Shown one piece after another: positions 42,210 to 53,194 of a stretch of 64,000 nucleotides of DNA (its first letter is position 1; the number at the start of each line of letters is the position of its first letter). The DNA lies in assembly GCA_036426205.1 (NCBI GenBank), contig CM071574.1:14420130-14484129 (forward strand). The letters run 5' to 3'. Under the pieces are notes generated by a model. That model saw only the letters and a list, made by a program, of their open reading frames with translations. It ran no database searches and was not told the DNA's origin. The position numbers were made by a program, and so were the translations under genes. The DNA comes from Ascaphus truei. Taxonomy: Eukaryota; Chordata; Amphibia; Anura; Ascaphidae.

Positions 42210-45198
42210 ATCCCAACGACCTCGCTTGGGTAGCCGACATAACCATGAACAAGTGTTATATAATCAAAATGCAGTACATAGAAAATACAACTTATCACAT
42301 GGCAATTATATGACTTGGTACACCGCATAACACCCACAGTAATACCCGAGGCCAGCTGAGTGATTGCTGTTTGCTGAGACCATTTGTGTGGTGCCCCTAA
42401 CTGATCATGTGGAGATAACTCACTTTTACGTTCGTGTGCCTCCCCCGGAAGAATCTCTTGGAGAGCACGCTCGAGGGCAACAGTCACAGGGTCCTTATTA
42501 CTTCCTCCCCCTGGTGGACGGAATAGTACCATGTCTCTTGGCCAGACCTTTACCCGGCCATCCGTGGCATGGATGCAGTAGGCCAAGAGGTCTTGACCTT
42601 TTCCGCGGTCCACCACATGGTGAATGGAGCGCTCCTCTTTGGGGTTAAAGGAGGCAATTTTTACTAAATCCCTCGCTACACAGTCCTTGTCCCTACGTAC
42701 TTGGGAAGCACTTCCACTGGGAAGCAAGCAATTGACAATGTCTCTTTCCTCAAAGTCTCTGTTTCACCCGGCAGGGAGTAAAGGGTAGATACCTTACCAC
42801 TGCGGTGAGTCACGGTGGCCAACAGGTCCTCGGGGACGCTGTCAGTTCCCACCTCGGCTGTCTCGGAACCTGCCCCCGGCACTTCTGGGACAGTCCACCT
42901 ACTTGCTGGAAACTCGGGAGCGTTGGATCCCAGTCCTGAGACCATTTGGGTCGGAGCGCACGGGCTCATACTCAGGTCAGGAGCCTTAGTTCGGGCCTTT
43001 TCCATGGCCACCTCCATCGGAGACTGTGGGGAGTTAGGAGGTTCCTCACCACTCTGCTGGCTTGCGATGGGTTCCTCTTCATCTGGAACACTGTCAGGTG
43101 CCATCTGTGTTTCACTGGACATCACGATGCGGCTGACTTTTCTCTTCGCCTGGACGATAGCCGGTAAGTACTGGTCCACTCGCATAACTGGACAGCTGGC
43201 TGTTAAGGGAGACACCTCCACCAGGACGTGATGCCGAGTGGAGCCATTCGTCCTGGTGGCCAGACTTAAGGAGCTATAGTGCTCCACGGTCACCTAGAGG
43301 CTCACACCCGACACCCCTGGGGCAGTCAACTCACCCTGGTCTTCGTTAGGTACTGTCCCCAGCCTAGGACCGATGGTACCATTGGAGTAGGCCGGACTGG
43401 CCGTTGTAGGGCACACGGGCCCATATCAGGATTCTCTGCAACTGAGGTAGTTGATTCTTTATCTCCAGCTTCACTGGTGTGGTCCGTCGGCTGACGCATA
43501 ACCACAGCTGGTTGTTGGTCGCTGGAATCACCAAGAGGGGATGGGGGCAGAGACACCTTACCCTGTGATTCCAGAATCTGCTGGTCTGGGCTCTGTGGTT
43601 CCTGCTCGGGAACCGGGTCTGAAACCAACATCTGGGGTTCCACCATCGGTAGCTCGGCCTTCGGCGGCTCCGGCTCAGACCTGAATCTAGAATGTCCATT
43701 TGGGCACACGGGCCCTCCATAACCTCCACCTCCGAGGTAGGCGGACTAGCAGCGGCGTTGACCACCAGAGTAGAGACATCAGGCGCCTCTTTCTCCACGG
43801 TTTCCGTCATCAGAGGTTCCGGCTCTACCACTAGGACGTCCCCTTTGAGAGGGTCTGGAACCGAGGGTAGAATGCTCAAGTCCTCCGAAATTTCTGTGAG
43901 AGGGGTAGATTGGTTAGCTATACTGACCGGCTCCGTATTAAAGTCGACCGCTTTGTCCCCGGCGGATTCTGCAGGTGGGGGCATAATAGGCTTCAAGAAA
44001 CATATCCTGCAGCGGGCACATTCGGGCTCCCACGCCAGTTCGCCTCTAGAACAGTCACAGGTGGTACTAAAACATTGGATACACTTTTCTCCTCCCATCT
44101 CGGTTGTCTGGAAACCAGCGAGGACTCAGATATGTTGACTCCCTTGCCACAGACTTCCTGAAGGCAGGGGCACATTAGCACGAGGTCATCTATTCCGGGC
44201 AATTGCCGGGCCGCATACGCGTTAGAGTGTAACTCCTTGCAGTCTATTTCATTTCCAAGGGGGAAATAATCTGTTTCTGCGACAGTGTCTGGAACATCAC
44301 TTTGGACACACACACCCCGGGGAGTCTTGGGGATTAAGGCAGACTGAGTAGCATTGTAACTCACTTCAGTAGAGAGGTCAGGCTCCTCTTCCTCTGCTGG
44401 TTCTGCAGCCCACAACAGCACGGGTTTCAGGAGCGGTGTCCGGCAGCAGGCACACTTGAGTCCCCAGGCCACTTCACAAAATGAGCAGTCACATTTGTTA
44501 CAGATACATTTTATGCACCCCTCCTCACTCGCGATTGCCAACTGATCTTCTATTATTTCCTTCAAGGTGTTAAAGTCCATACTACCCGACGAACTGAATG
44601 ATTTTGTTACGCACTGACACAAAAGAAAGGATACGCTCCCTGCCTTAGTCTGCCAGACTTCATACGACGGAGAGCGGGTTTCTCTGCATCCAGTACTTTC
44701 TTTGGTGGAGACAGCAGTTACTGGTTGAAGCTCACTGTGCTGGCTTAAAGGAGGGGCGGCACACTCTTTCAAGGAGCGTTTCTGGCTTTGCACGGTGCCA
44801 CTCAGTGGGCGGGGGTGGGGCTTAGGTTTTCCCGCCAATCCCGGACAGCTTTCTGCAAAGTCATTCTGCGCCGCCTTGAGCGCAGCACCACGTGCACGCT
44901 GCCAAATTGGGAAAAGTTGCCATGGCGCTTGGTCCGCGTAGACTAAAGGGTAACCTTCAGGGGGGCACCCAGGCATAAACAAAGTGGACGGTGCCTCTGA
45001 CAGGCATATATCCCACGTGGGGGTCACCACAAAAAGTATCGATCTCCACAGGGATGTGGGGTCTTGATCTGCATCTAACATACAGGCGTACGCCCACCCG
45101 GGAATTTTACGCATATGATTACAGACCTCCATATCTGATATATTTGCGGGAAGGTCTCCTACGGCCACCATACGGCGGGGGCTAAAATCTTGCCTCAA
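42210..45198 (-). pseudogene. Long Cys-rich, acidic ORF series of the pol-less LTR element
   Basis: I do not recognise this protein. About 1000 codons lie in five consecutive frame pieces, with shifts near 44.10, 43.69, 43.30 and 42.73 kb. Piece one (from 45198) has a globular N-terminus (MVAVGDLPANISDMEVC, …LWRSILFVVTP) whose pattern faintly recalls the RRM-like N-terminus of PNMA-type Gag proteins; this is weak. A cysteine module follows and is repeated in piece two. Then come a long Glu/Pro/Ser-rich region (EPEPPKAELPMVEPQ) and a more ordered C-terminus (ASFNPKEERSIHHVVDRGKGQ, DGRVKVWPRDMVLF). The first ATG lies at the junction with the LTR stub, so the true N-terminus may be lost. A Gag-like structural protein is the likeliest guess. 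Confidence 0.6.
43986..44520 (-). other. Duplicated cysteine module (two copies)
   Basis: Copy one (about 44424-44520) reads GCIKCICNKCDCSFCEVAWG then LKCACCRTPLLKP; copy two (about 43986-44092) reads KCIQCFSTTCDCSRGELAW then EPECARCRICFLKP. The shared pattern is C-x2-C-x4-C-D-C-S-x3-E-x-A-W-x4-C-A-x-C-R…LKP. The linkers after each copy are also similar, so a unit of roughly 140 residues was duplicated. The spacing suggests metal binding. Confidence 0.7.
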
Positions 45199-45204
45199 AG
45201 CCCA

Positions 45205-45370
45205 GGCTGGAGTCCTTCCAGTGCCTGACTCTCACTGCGCATGCGCGAAACAGGACCCTGACCGCCCTCACACTTGCGATCGGCTGGCGGGGCCGCCATT
45301 GGACTCGGCGGCACCCGCGATTGCCAGCAAGGTGAGGGAGGGGCTGACAGGCAGGGGGGACCTGGCTACA
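45205..45370 (-). repeat. Truncated 5' LTR of the pol-less element
   Basis: Matches the first 170 bp of the 3' LTR with small indels (ends CTGACAGGCAGGGGGGACC on the plus strand side). The remaining 1.1 kb of LTR and the primer-binding region are deleted. Confidence 0.75.
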
Positions 45371-45380
45371 TATATTATAT

Positions 45381-45419
<39 letters not shown>

Positions 45420-45420
45420 G
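45371..45420. repeat. (TA)n microsatellite
   Basis: TATATTATATTATTA followed by pure TA repeats; it continues the (TA)n left of the LTR element. Confidence 0.9.
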
Positions 45421-45432
45421 GAAATATTACTG

Positions 45433-45553
45433 TATGCTCATTTGCATGCTTTAGACAGGTCTGCAACCCTGCCTTTCACCATTATCACCCAGCACAGAGT
45501 GCTTCGCTTCCACTGCAGCAAGGGATTCTGGGAAATTATATGCAAATGAGCAC
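45433..45553. mobile_element. Small MITE-like inverted repeat with octamer sites
   Basis: TGCTCATTTGCATGC at the left and TATGCAAATGAGCAC at the right are inverted repeats around about 90 bp. Each arm contains the octamer ATTTGCAT/ATGCAAAT. Confidence 0.55.
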
Positions 45554-45618
45554 ACAGTGCCACCTTTTGCTTCATTGTGACCCATACAGTGTTTATTGCA
45601 CAGTTCTATGCTATAAGA

Positions 45619-45813
45619 CAGAGTTTACTCAACTCCAGTCCTGAAGACCTCCAAAAGATCAGGTTTAAAGTATATCCCAGCTTCAGCACAGGTGGCTCAA
45701 TCAGTGGTTCAGTCTTCGCCTGAGCCACTGATTGAGCCATCTGTGCTAAAGCTGGGATGTCCTTAAAAACATACCTGTTGAGGTTTTTTTTGGACTGGAG
45801 TTGAGCATCACTG
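45619..45813. mobile_element. hAT-type MITE, family 1 copy C (195 bp)
   Basis: A perfect 8-bp target duplication CTATAAGA flanks it. Inverted ends include ACTCAACTCCAGTCC and GGACTGGAGTTGAG. The centre has GGTGGCTCAATCAGTGG…CCACTGATTGAGCC, as in the copies at 17.3 and 36.8 kb. Confidence 0.85.
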
Positions 45814-45821
45814 CTATAAGA

Positions 45822-47989
45822 TACCTTGCTGTACTCGAATGGGTCAGAAGGTGCCATGGCATAGCACTGCTTGGCTGATATGGCGCGGTAGGCCATTAAA
45901 CTAAGAAGGAAAGAACACAATCATAGTAATCAATAATGATTGATGTGGTAATAGTAAAGAATAATAATGAAAATAAGATAAAACACAATTCACTTGAAAC
46001 ATGGTCTTTGATGCTTTAGGAATATTTTGTAAGGACTTATTTGAAGAGGTCTACATTTTATTATGACCAGCTTCACCTACAGTATTGTACTATTCCTCAG
46101 TAAGTGCCCTCAGGCTTTCTATTCAGTTTTACGCACTTATATTAAGCCACAGAACATGCACATTATTATCTCACATATTCTCACTTGCCCCTTTCACCTT
46201 CATTCGCACAGAAACAATTTGATTGAACTTGATATGAAAGTTCAGTGTTTTGCTTGATCCAATGTAGTAGCGAGGGAGATAAATATTACACAGTGATTGT
46301 TTAAATATTAATGTTGAAGTATAAATTAGAAGGACACCAACCCATCAGTAAAGGCTGTGCCAGGAGATTAGTCCCAGGTTATTAAAAGCCTCACTTGGTC
46401 AACTCATTTTGGTGTCTAAAGGAAAGCACAACAAGTATTGTAGCATATTGTAGCAGTACAGTGAAGATTATGTGGCATATTAGGGTAATTAGATTACATC
46501 AACACAAAACATTGAGCATATCACAACAGGACACTGAAACTAACTGGGCACATGCTTCCATCATTAGAATTTCTGTTTTAAGTTAGTTCTATCCAAAAAA
46601 AAGAGTATTCAGGAAGCCAAACATTTAGTAGGTTTTACACTCATCGCTACTTTTCATTCTACAAGCATTAGTTGAAGTCTGAGAAAGACAGATCAGTAGC
46701 CTAAGGCATGTCATTCTCTGTACTACACCACCTGATACCAAAACATACTCACCATCATCCATATTCCAAAAGCCTAAGGTAAAGTAATAGCAGTTCCTAA
46801 TGCCTTATTCAGTGGTCATCTCTCAATGCAATAGAAGAGAGATCAAGCCGAGTAAATGTCAATGACAATACTGAACATCAGCACATACTAAGACTGTCCT
46901 GTCAGCCTGAATTTATTCTTAATACTGATGATCTTATAGATTTTTTTTCTTTTGCCATGTTTTCTGGATCTCGCTATTAAATAATATAACAACACACATT
47001 TCACAAAGAAGGAACTGGAGTAAATGGGCCACAGCATTTGCATTTTCTACAACAAAGCCCTAATGTGGACTTGTTTTCTCGACTGGAGAGCCATGAGCGA
47101 TCAGGCCGCTATAATTTAGATGGACCATACATTTCAATAGTTATTTTTTACCTGAATCTTATATTGCATGTGCACAAGCAAGAAATACATACATGGAAAA
47201 CAAAATACAAATATCATAATTAAATTGGAGATATTCAGTGAACATGATGTTTATTTGGTAATATCCTCTGAGATGAAAATAGTTTTTCCTTAAGTAACGA
47301 ATACACTAAGGCTCAGTTTTTTTTACAGTATGCTCCTTACATTAACTAAACCGGCAGTAGTTGAAGAATTCAAGCAAACAAATGTGCTTGTAATACGTGT
47401 TACTTTTATACTTTTTTCTCATAAAGCTCTCCGCTCATTTTTGGGTTATTTTTTCCCCCTTGCGTGATTTATTCTCCATTTTGATTTCCATGCACTTGAT
47501 GTGACAGAAAAACAATGCATATTAAAGCAATCCAATGGCTTGATTAGCTGAGCACCTCTTTGCTGGCCCCCCATGAGCATGACATTAAGATATCAGAAAC
47601 AGAATGGGGATGCTACAGGGCTAATCTGACATTAGATGTCTGATGGACAATTCAATCAGTTCTAGTGAGACCTTTATGCTGTGACAAAGTTAAGACAGTG
47701 AACTGATGTAAAAGATTAACATAAGCGTGTGCCAGTAATAATAAATATCTACCTTATATCTTTGCTACAGGAATTAAAATGTGTTCCATGGCTTGCAATT
47801 ACTTTTTTGTTTTAAGAAACATTACATATTGCTACCATAGCCACCAACAGATGTAGCAGACTAGTCAAATATGCTTATATTTTAGTTCCAAAACCTACAG
47901 TATATGCCATAAAATTTAACAAAGCCAAATTAGAGCTACACTGGGACAAAGAAAGCCATGAAATGCCCACATATCGAGATGGTCACCTC
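45822..47989. other. Repeat-poor DNA, candidate conserved non-coding elements
   Basis: No repeat end, coding frame or tandem repeat is recognised over 2.1 kb. The part at about 47400-47740 has mixed composition and many TAAT/ATTA, TGACA and CATNATG words, as seen in enhancer-type conserved elements. This is an impression only. Confidence 0.4.
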
Positions 47990-48381
47990 TAGAGATTGCC
48001 GAAAACATTTTTTGTGGATCTGCCTCAGATTGGTTGGTTGTTTTGGTCCACGGATTTCCACGGATCAGTTTCAAAAAGGGTGATCCGCCTTTTTCAGAAT
48101 GTTTTTCGATCACTGACAATCCACAATGGTAGATTAATAATCCATGGATTGTTAAAAATCCGCACTCAAATTAAATCTGTGGGGGGAGAAAGAGAGAGAG
48201 AGCAGATTTTTAACAATCAGAGTGCGGATTCTTAAAAATTCACCCGGATTGTATCCAATGGCAGATTCAGATGAATCCGCTCTTATGTTTTACGCAGATG
48301 GATTTTGGTACGGAAGGGCAGATTTGGTCTAAAAAACGTGAAATTTTGGGAAACGGATTTGAATTGGTTCGCCCATCCCTA
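47990..48381. mobile_element. hAT-like MITE (392 bp)
   Basis: Ends TAGAGATTGCCGAA and TTCGCCCATCCCTA are imperfect inverted repeats. Flanks GTCACCTC and GTCAAATC share six of eight bases. Internal inverted blocks include ATCCGCACTC and GAGTGCGGAT around a GA-rich spot. Confidence 0.6.
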
Positions 48382-49181
48382 GTCAAATCCCCATAAAACC
48401 TGAATAATGCTACTGGACAAAACGGGGAGTGAAACCTGTCACAGCTTTATTAACATTGCCTACAATACCTTTAACACATCTGACATGAACAAAATCCAGG
48501 GGACCCACCATCTTGCTCCACCCTATTTTAACACAAGAGCCCACAGAAAACCTGAGAGTCAAAACCCATATTGCACTAGAAAAAATACCCGCTCCGCTAC
48601 AGATGTTTGAATGTGACAAAAAGTTCCCACTGACAATGCGCGGGTACACCGAGAATTTTCTTTTCTTTTAAGGCCAGACCCTGAAAAGGGGATTTTGCTG
48701 AAGAGTGAGAAAGAGGGAGTGGGAAAGAAAAATGGAGAGAAGGAGGTAGAAAGAGAAAGGGGGAGAGATGGGGAGGGGTATGGACAGAAAGAGAGAGAAG
48801 GACTAGTAGAGAGAAAAAGAGAGAGAGAGAGAGCCCTATTTAGTAGAGTCAATGGGCTCCCTCTTAAATTATCCCTCTCACCTTTACTCCAAAAGTCCTA
48901 TCTCAGGGTCTGAATGAAAAAGGTTTGGTGAATTGCTTGCAAAGTCTGACAAAAAAAAGAGTTCATCTCTACTCTTCCTAGACATAACTACCCCCAATTT
49001 AACCCCTAAATACCAGGAGAGGGCCCTTGGCATGTGGTCATGTGGCGCCTTTCCTAGTCAGTCCAGGATTTGACTACCCAAGTCCACACCACAAAACCTA
49101 AATAAATACGTAGCACATGAACAAATATAAACAGATAACAAGAACATAAAGAAACACTAGGCCATCCAACTGCACGAAGGC
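48382..49181. other. Unassigned DNA with a purine-rich run
   Basis: About 48690-48840 is almost pure A/G on the + strand (GAGAGA/GGGA), a low-complexity tract that could form triplex DNA. Open frames across it are artefacts. No gene is seen. Confidence 0.5.
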
Positions 49182-49547
49182 CTAATACAAGTCGTATGGG
49201 GGGCTGCCTGCAGACCACCTACCCTTATTCTTTATGATCTTGACACTCAGGTCCAACCGCACCATTTCAGATGCTGCCACAATCTGAAACAAATGAGAGT
49301 TGATCTTCAACCCCTTTAAACTTAGACACTCCACACAATGACCTAACCCCCTTATAAACTGAAGCCTCAACAAAACCAAAACGTCCAGATGGACCAAGAA
49401 AGGGTCTGAGACCCGCAGCCGGACATGTAAGGAGTCCTTGACCAGTTTAACTGGGCAGATCAAACTCCCCTCCAGATCACCGCGCGAGACCAACTTGCCC
49501 TTATTGGTCCAATTTGACTGAAAGCGTCTAATTAAAAAAAAGCTCAT
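49182..49547 (-). pseudogene. Decayed tyrosine recombinase (DIRS/Crypton-type)
   Basis: Tyrosine recombinases of DIRS, Ngaro and Crypton elements integrate DNA through an Arg-His-x-x-Arg-Tyr site. This 121-codon frame resembles the C-terminal catalytic half: a QSNWTNKGKLVSRG strand, GSLICPVKLVKDSL, FLVHLDVLVLLRLQF, then SHLFQIVAASEMVRL where HSFRIGAAT-like sequence is usual, and IIKNKGRWSAGSPPYDLY as the GRW…Y end. The second catalytic Arg of HxxR is Gln here (HLFQ), so it is inactive. The tyrosine region (PPYDLY) is kept. No RT is seen nearby, so the class is unclear. Confidence 0.6.
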
Positions 49548-51181
49548 TCCGGACTAAAATTCCTTTATTTTCACCATTTTCAAGAAGGATGTATGTGTCA
49601 AAATCTGATTCACATGGTTCAATTTGCGACCTCTAACCCCCCAAAAAAGCTTACCAATATGGTAAACACCTGCAACCAGTACCCCAAAACCTGCCACTTC
49701 TTCCTCTTTATTTCCCCATCACTTCCATTTCTATTCAGATTTCAATGACTCCTTAATTATAACCTGAAAATATACATGCACTCACCCTTCCAGTAGCACT
49801 CTTTAACTGCTACTGAAAGTTGCAGCCCCAGGAGGCTGGCAACACAAAAATATGCACCCCCACATCCTCAAACACACTCAGCATATCTAGGCAGACTGGA
49901 CCAGCACTCTCTGGATTCACAGCCTCTGTGTGACCAGTTAAGTGGCTGCCTTACACCTGCTCTGGATGTGAGGCAATTTCCTGGAGAGACGAATAGAACA
50001 TCCTTGCTCTCCACCCTAACTCCACTCTTTCCCCAACTTTCCATGGAGGGACTGACACCACCCTGATCAGACTCTCCACAAACCACAAACCCCTACCACT
50101 AGTCAAAATCCCCACATCATTTCTAACTTTCTCCCCTCCTTTGGTCCCCTATCCAAACACTCTGGCCCGGATGTCCTCCTCACTTCTCCATGGCTCCAAG
50201 GCCAGGCTCCTTCCCTTCCCTCCAGTGCAGCTCCTCTGGGCAGACAACTGTTTTTCCCAGGTCCCTTGCTCATCAGATGGGTCTCTATTTTGAGTGCGAG
50301 GGACTGCACCCCACATAACCGCGCTTCCATTCAGAGCCAGGAGCTGCATCCATCCTGGTGCCTCCACCTGCAGCAGCAACAATCTCTGCTTTAACAGCTC
50401 CTCCCATCTGGTCTTTTTACACTGTACTCCCGGAAGAGCCGTTCAGCCCGGGGCCACTGCCACCACTCAACGGACCCACTTCAGCAGCCAGCCAGGACCA
50501 ATCCCCTGCCTCCCTCTCATGCAGGCCCACCTACCAGGCTTCAGGATTAACCCACACCACATCCTTCTCCAGACCAGCTCCTGCAGCCTCTTTACCAACA
50601 AACACCCCACTTCTCCTAGACTTTATTGACTCAACCATGCTACCTTATATGTACTGTATCTGCTTAGTAGTCTGAGCCAACCGGAAGAGGCTGGAACCCC
50701 ACAGGTCGCACACTTAAGTATCCCCGATTCTGGTCCCCCCTTCTTCCTAGTCTTGACCACCCCTACTTTAACTCCAAACACAAAACCAGGGTGGGGATCC
50801 TCAACCTGCAAATATTTTGCTAGAGCTTTTTGAACTAAAAGTTCAAGTGAAACAGCCTATATTGTTAAAAATTCACTATTTTGCTTGTTTAAAGTGACAA
50901 AATAGCAGTCCTACGTCTTTTTATAAAAAATAAATAATTGTAATGTTATTTTTTATTTTTGAGCAAATTTTGAAAGTGAAAGTAAACTAAATTAAGCATA
51001 AATGCATTGCCCATGCTCACTTGCAACTTGTTGCAAAATATTGGATTGGATCAAACGTTTGCGCAAACTATAAACGATGAAGTTTTGACTAATGCCACGT
51101 CTACACTCCCCTAGTGAGTCTGGGGCTCTCTTTTTCATCTTCATATTACACCTCTGTGCATCAATGTACTGTATTAAGGTA
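49548..51181. other. Possible remains of the recombinase element, otherwise unassigned
   Basis: 50290-50680 is C-rich and open on both strands but matches nothing I know. From about 50850 the DNA becomes AT-rich. Confidence 0.35.
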
Positions 51182-51410
51182 CAGCTCAACCCCCTTATAA
51201 CACTGTGCTTGGGGTCCAAAGAATCACATCGCGTTATAAGCGGATCGCGTTAGAAATAATGTACAATTGTATGCATTGTACAATAAAGTATTTAAGATAC
51301 CAATAATCGTGTTGTAAATATTCATAAATACGAAAATTGGGAGTCACGCTTACATCGCGATATAAGCGGATTTGCGTTGTAACGGTTCGCGTTATAACGG
51401 GGTTGAGCTG
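51182..51410. mobile_element. Mariner-type MITE, family 3 (229 bp)
   Basis: CAGCTCAACCCCCTTATAAC and GTTATAACGGGGTTGAGCTG are inverted ends flanked by TA. Confidence 0.82.
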
Positions 51411-52219
51411 TACGTGGCTCCAACTGCATAAATGACCCTATAGTTCCAGTACTTTTCATAGTAGGTACAGTTTCAAGATTGCTTTATCTTGGACATTCAG
51501 CACTTTGTCTGTAGTCCTAATAGTCAGAAGTGTCTTACCCAATCAGTCTTCATTAATCAAATAGATTTCCTAAGCAAACTTCCTCATAACTTAATGACTT
51601 TATCTCTTAAAGGATTTGTGGATACTTGTGAGCTGACCTTCCCTGTTCAAATGCAGAACAAGATTAAGGCACACTATGCCACTGCATTTAAATGTATTTG
51701 CAGTATACTTGGCTGGAGCTTGATTAGCAATGCACTCAAATCAGAGCGTCCATGTAAGAGCAGCAGAAAGAGTTTTGACTACATTACTTGGGCTCTACAC
51801 TTTAATCATTAAGGTACTTCAAATTAATTGAGAACTGAGGGGGGGGAAAAGTACATAGTTTATTTTTTATTTTTATGCATTTGAAATATTCACAAAAGAC
51901 AAGAAGCCCAGTGCCAAACCATGCATTGGTAGCCCCTCTTTTGCAAGTCCTAGCATTATCTGAAAATGTTCTCTTCACCTCTCTGAGGGTGAAAGAATTC
52001 TTAAAAGACGGGTCATTCACAGGTGCACCACAAGACCTGCCATTTAAAAGTGGTCTAGGGGAGCTTAAAACCAGGGATGAGGGGTCACAAACCTCCAAAC
52101 AATTGTTACCAATTGACATTTACAAAACACACACAGCCGCTGTAAGCTCAGAACACAAACCCACCACGCCATACATATTTGTGTCAAAAGGACTGCTCCT
52201 GGGATTGTGATCTCATGTA
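51411..52219. other. Unassigned DNA
   Basis: A 107-codon frame at 51489-51812 shows no domain. Nothing recognised. Confidence 0.35.
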
Positions 52220-52460
52220 CAGATGCAGCGGCCGTTATCCGAACATTTCACGGAGCCGTTTTCGTGAACTCTGCTGTATTCCACGCGGCATTCGCTCGTT
52301 ATTCTTCCGTGAACGCTGCCGTGAATGCGCACCGGCACTAGTAAAAACACTAGCAAACACCCGTCTTAATGCTGGAAAGTTTGAAGAAATCATGCAGCAC
52401 GACCTCGGTATGCCCAGAAATACAAATCGTGAAATGTTCGGATAACGGCCGCTGCATCTG
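52220..52460. mobile_element. Mariner-type MITE, family 2 copy B (241 bp)
   Basis: CAGATGCAGCGGCCGTTATC and GATAACGGCCGCTGCATCTG are perfect inverted ends flanked by TA, and the inversion continues inward (CGAACATTTCACG…CGTGAAATGTTCG). Confidence 0.85.
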
Positions 52461-53194
52461 TACTGTATATAACAAAAGACGAGAATCCCCTGTGTTGCAT
52501 CCAATATGACAAATTATATAGTTAAATATTAATATTCACTGCAGACAATATGAATCAAATAATCTCAATGTACGGGTTCTTTGATCAAATAAGAAGGAAC
52601 TCTATACATTTCTACAAATAAAGGTTAATTACACAAGATCAGTGGAACATACGTCTATATTGGAGGCCACTGCTACTTTACATCATGAATTAGTGAGTTG
52701 TAAACACTTGTGAAAGCATATACAAAGTATATTGATTGAATTAATGGGATCATCCATTATTATATAAATTCACTTGCATTACAAGTCCCCAACGACCTCA
52801 GATAAATCAAGAATAGAATAGCGAATGATCCCATTGTGTCATTAAATAACATGAGCAGATTTTTTCATCACCTTTCCCTTTAATTGTATGATAATGTTCT
52901 ATTAGGGTAATATATTTTTGGAATATGATTTGTGCATATTGTTAGCTGCATTTCTTTGAGTGGTGTATGGATAATATACAGTATAGAGTAATAGGATATG
53001 TAGTGTAATATAATTTATACTGTAATAGAACGTATAGTGCAATAGAATATATTGTGTAATAGAATGTATAGTGTAATAGAAATAGTGCAGTAGGCGTTGA
53101 ACAAATGAAACACACAATACTTGTTTTCAACCACCTATATTCAAGTAGTTATTTAACAACTTAACCTTTCCAATGCCAGAGGCATCATTATTGT
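52461..53194. other. Unassigned DNA with a short tandem repeat
   Basis: About 52980-53090 holds roughly 20-bp units of GTGTAATAGAATGTATA. The preceding 350 bp show no repeat. Confidence 0.5.

Larger units (their letters stand above)
40897..45370 (-). mobile_element. LTR element without recognisable pol, 4.47 kb
   Basis: A complete 3' LTR and a truncated 5' LTR bound about 3 kb of mostly open but frameshifted sequence. The minus-strand order is LTR stub, long ORF series, polypurine tract, LTR. The outer ends are TGTAGCC and GTTACA (minus strand), set in (TA)n on both sides with TATA as possible target duplication. No RT, integrase, RNase H or protease motif is seen, so it would depend on another element's enzymes. 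Confidence 0.8.

Noticed and set aside
41464..42330. 262-codon minus ORF and a 110-codon plus ORF
   Set aside because: They lie in the GC-rich LTR of the pol-less element and show no domain; the LTR copies elsewhere do not keep the frame.
48559..48913. Leu/Ser/Pro-rich and Arg/Glu-rich ORFs
   Set aside because: They cover the purine-rich low-complexity tract at 48690-48840.
52902..53130. Tyr/Thr-rich minus ORFs
   Set aside because: They translate the short tandem repeat GTGTAATAGAATGTATA.
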